A program made the position numbers and the translations under genes. 64,000 nucleotides of DNA. Source: Acanthococcus lagerstroemiae (lineage: Eukaryota > Arthropoda > Insecta > Hemiptera > Eriococcidae). The stretch is taken from contig CM063114.1 of NCBI GenBank assembly GCA_031841125.1, positions 33,625,574 through 33,689,573 of the forward strand. Reading direction: 5' to 3'. Below are positions 61,621 through 64,000 of this stretch, one piece after another (position 1 is the stretch's first letter; every line of letters starts with the position of its first letter). Under the pieces are notes generated by a model. It searched no databases. It had not been told where the DNA came from and worked only from the letters and a program-made list of their open reading frames with translations.

Positions 61621-62601
61621 ATGAATCGTATTTTATTTGCAGCCGTTATTTTGTGTGTTGTGCAGTGCATCTGTACTTTCAAACCAGATAAAAATGTCGG
61701 CTTGAATGAGAAGATCGGCCATTTGAAGGAGATGACCGTTAAAAAAGGTATAATAAAGCTGAATAATTTCAAATTTAGAGACTACGTTAAGTGGTCTGCG
61801 AGGAACTATTCGTTTGTGATCATGTTCACGGCTTTAGAGCCTCATCGCCAGTGTTCTATTTGTAGTGCCGTTCACGACGAATTTGTTATCACTGCCAAAT
61901 CATTTCAACTCTCCTATGGCCTCTCTGATCGCTTGTTCTTCGGCATTATCGATTTTGATGATGGTTCAGAAATATTTCAAACACTGCAAATTAATACTGC
62001 TCCGGTAATCGTTTTTTTCCCTGCCAAACGAAAAATCAATCGGATAAGCGACTTGCAGCAGTTGGACATGCAGCGTGTCGGTTTCTCGGCGGAGGCGATC
62101 GCTCGCTGGATCGCGGATAAAACTGATCTCGATTTTAAAATATTTCGGCCCCCGAATTATATGAGCACGTTCGGCCTGCTGACATTATTTTTTGGTGGAT
62201 CATTGGTTATGTATTTTAAACAGGAAAATTTTGAGTTTCTACAGAACCGAACGTTGTGGGCTACGATTACTATTTGTTTTTGTCTGACGATGACGTCTGG
62301 ACAGATGTGGAATCATATTCGCGGCCCACCATTCTACCACCGTTCATCTAATGGTATCAGTTACATTCACGGCTCGTCGCAGGGACAGTTTGTAAGCGAA
62401 ACGTACCTAGTTTTCATGTTGAACGGTTGTTTCGCCGCATGTATCATCGCAGTTATCGAAAGCGGGTACAATAATGATAGTTCAACTGGCAAGAAAATTA
62501 CCACGGTCGCCGCTGTTGCGTTTGCATCATTGCTGTTCAGCGCCATCTTATCAATATTCAAAGCCAAAGCCGGTGGCTACCCCTACAGAGGTTTATTATG
62601 A
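61621..62601 (+). CDS. Oligosaccharyltransferase OST3/OST6 subunit (MAGT1/TUSC3 type), intronless, 326 aa
   Basis: An ER membrane subunit of the STT3B-type oligosaccharyltransferase, acting as an oxidoreductase that helps glycosylation of Cys-containing sites; vertebrate homologues are also linked to Mg2+ transport. The protein has a signal peptide (1-19), a luminal thioredoxin-like domain with the redox motif C78-S-I-C81, and four membrane segments at about 179-199, 210-228, 259-281 and 291-312. The conserved SGQMWNHIRGPPF and YIHGSSQGQFVSET lie between TM2 and TM3. Length matches the family (~330). The ATG at 61621 follows a noncoding leader and starts directly with the signal peptide. The absence of introns contrasts with intron-rich cic, Hs6st and SPRYD7, so a retrocopy origin is possible, though no poly-A tract or flanking repeats are evident. 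Confidence 0.95.
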   Translation: MNRILFAAVILCVVQCICTFKPDKNVGLNEKIGHLKEMTVKKGIIKLNNFKFRDYVKWSARNYSFVIMFTALEPHRQCSICSAVHDEFVITAKSFQLSYGLSDRLFFGIIDFDDGSEIFQTLQINTAPVIVFFPAKRKINRISDLQQLDMQRVGFSAEAIARWIADKTDLDFKIFRPPNYMSTFGLLTLFFGGSLVMYFKQENFEFLQNRTLWATITICFCLTMTSGQMWNHIRGPPFYHRSSNGISYIHGSSQGQFVSETYLVFMLNGCFAACIIAVIESGYNNDSSTGKKITTVAAVAFASLLFSAILSIFKAKAGGYPYRGLL

Positions 62602-63000
62602 TTCAGCTCATCGCAACTCCTAACTAGAGAATTACCTTTTTTCATTTTTTCTTCTCTTATTAATTCAACGTCCAGGGTACGGCCAAGTGATAAATACTTT
62701 ATTTACCGCATATTTCTGTGTATCGTTCGTATCGTTAACCCTCCAGTAAAGTTTATGTTACGAAAAATCTTATCAATTCCTTTCCATAACTGTGTACATA
62801 TTTTCTGTGAAATATACGATTTCTTCAGTATTGGGACTACTCCTATAGCTAGGTTGACACGATGCTAGTTTTCTGTCCGATAGTTTGGTGCTAGCAGATA
62901 GCAGCTAGTTTGATGGCTCATTTATACCAAGGCTGGCAGCATGCTAGAAGCATGAAAATCGCCAACATTTACAAATGTAGCCGAACGTAGTTTCAAAGAC

Positions 63001-63455
63001 GTTTACACTACTACACTAGATACTCAACTTCAGCCTGCTAGTAGTATAAACCCTTCTCACTCACCCCGCGTTTTAGTATCCCATCTGCTAGCGTCACCGG
63101 TGTAGAAAATCGGCTCCAATGCATTTTAAACGGGAAATTGGTCATTTTTAAGTCGCGCTTATTATATTTTGCCTGGGTAAAACGATCTGAAAATTGGACA
63201 GACCATGCATTCATATCTTGGGGGTAGGAAAATATAAAAAAAAAACAATATGCTACACTTCAATTTCTTTTTTTTTTTTTTAATTTGAACGCCGGCACCC
63301 GGCACCTGTACGCGAAATTCACCTTGTATTTTAAATGGGAAAAATGACTATACCGGTGACTGGCGAACGCTTATGCAACATTCGCACAAAGTTTGGATAC
63401 GCTTATTTTACTATGGTAGTATAGGAAGTTAGGTATCTAGTGTAGTAGTATAAAC
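63001..63455. mobile_element. TIR element (MITE), copy 2, intact ends
   Basis: Left GTTTACACTACTACACTAGA (63001-63023) and right TCTAGTGTAGTAGTATAAAC (63433-63455) are inverted repeats matching at 22 of 23 positions. Pairing extends outward a little (CAAAGAC before, GTCTTTG after). The 455-base interior matches the copy at 48694-49152 and has no transposase. Confidence 0.8.
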
Positions 63456-63476
63456 GTCTTTGCGTAGTTTACACCA

Positions 63477-63582
63477 GGGATGGCAAACGAAACGTAACAA
63501 AATAACGATTGATTTTTGTCTAAAATTTAAAATATTGAAACGAAATAACGAAACAAAAAAAAAAAGTTTCGTTTGCCATCCC
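63477..63582. mobile_element. Short foldback, GGGATGGCAAACGAAAC ends
   Basis: GGGATGGCAAACGAAAC at 63477 and GTTTCGTTTGCCATCCC ending at 63582 are perfect 17-base inverted repeats around an A-rich centre containing AATAACGATTGATTTTTGTC. A second copy of the left half begins at about 63942 and runs off the window. Confidence 0.75.
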
Positions 63583-63676
63583 AGCCATCCCTAGTTTTCT
63601 GATTTGTGATTTTTAGGATCGGCTACTAGTAGCCGCCGACCCTATTGCAACCACTTTCTAGGGTCGGGTACTAGTA

Positions 63677-63845
63677 GGGCTCTATAGTTTCACCTGGGTA
63701 TACTAAGCCGCCATTTTGGTTCATACTGCGCCCGTGGATGCCGAATCCGACTATGCGGAGCGTAACGCGTAGTCAATTCGGCATCGACGGGCGCAGTATG
63801 AACCAAAATGGTGGCTTAGTATACCCAGGTGAAACTATAGAGCCC
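63677..63845. repeat. Long near-perfect hairpin, ~80-bp arms, 8-base loop
   Basis: Arms at about 63677-63757 and 63766-63845 are reverse complements at about 94%, with only a handful of mismatches and one small gap. The arms contain TATAGTTTCACCTGGGTATA, GCCATTTTGGTTCATACTGC and GATGCCGAATCC. Pairing weakly extends outward through CTAGTA motifs. The structure is a foldback element or a hairpin-RNA source. Confidence 0.85.
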
Positions 63846-63941
63846 TAGTACTAGTAGCCGAGCCTACCGCCTACTAACTGTAATCGAAATTTCATTTCTT
63901 TTCCCGGGTGAGTTGAGTCAGGGTGAGTTCAGTAAATAGCA

Positions 63942-64000
63942 GGGATGGCAAACAAACAAAACGAAATTACGAAATTTAATAACGATTGATTTTTGTCAAA
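63942..64000. mobile_element. Partial second copy of the GGGATGGCAAAC foldback
   Basis: GGGATGGCAAACAAACAAAA followed by AATAACGATTGATTTTTGTC matches the left half of the element at 63477-63582; the right end lies beyond the window. Confidence 0.7.

Larger units (their letters stand above)
62602..64000. other. Intergenic end of window, dense in small DNA elements
   Basis: After the OST3/OST6 stop codon come about 250 bases of 3' UTR-like sequence, then a cluster of TIR and foldback elements (listed separately) that continues past the window edge. No gene is supported. Confidence 0.65.

Overview
The window looks like nuclear DNA of an arthropod, most likely an insect. Genes are intron-rich with GT-AG introns, intergenic DNA is AT-rich and full of repeats, and the genes present (capicua, heparan sulfate 6-O-sulfotransferase, SPRYD7, an OST3/OST6 subunit and a gustatory-receptor-family protein) fit an insect. 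I cannot name the species. Most usable information comes from joining exons by hand and checking that every splice phase closes.

Layout. 1-8.4 kb: a short tandem duplication, a minus-strand gustatory receptor whose last transmembrane exon I could not find, and a long gene-poor stretch of old dispersed repeats. 8.4-11.7 kb: a small minus-strand three-exon gene for a 131-residue four-pass membrane protein. 11.7-15 kb: gene-poor. 15-19.3 kb: a plus-strand three-exon gene for a 198-residue predicted secreted protein of unknown function. 19.3-23.1 kb: intergenic, with one long foldback. 23.26-36.34 kb: capicua (cic) on the minus strand, reconstructed as 25 coding exons that close exactly to 1949 residues, with the N-terminal conserved domain, HMG box and C-terminal C1 domain. 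36.3-40.7 kb: the divergent spacer between cic and Hs6st, packed with a hAT-like element and several small foldback elements. 40.7-42.5 kb: Hs6st on the plus strand, five exons, with a one-base frameshift in exon 1. 42.5-46.8 kb: convergent 3' spacer. 46.8-48.5 kb: SPRYD7 on the minus strand, five exons, 197 residues. 49.3-60.9 kb: about 35 copies of a ~281-bp satellite, inverting orientation near 52.31 kb and carrying a 5'-truncated RTE-type retrotransposon with an open reverse transcriptase frame. 60.9-61.2 kb: a ~20-bp minisatellite. 61.6-62.6 kb: an intronless 326-residue OST3/OST6 (MAGT1/TUSC3-type) gene. 62.9-64 kb: nested terminal-inverted-repeat and foldback elements.

The genes do not form a pathway together. 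Cic is a nuclear repressor controlled by receptor tyrosine kinase/MAPK signalling. Hs6st modifies heparan sulfate in the Golgi and so affects growth-factor signalling. The OST3/OST6 protein serves N-glycosylation in the ER. The most unusual parts of the window are the inverted satellite array with its retrotransposon, the nested foldback elements, and two small lineage-type genes (secreted and four-pass) that no simple single-exon ORF scan would reveal.
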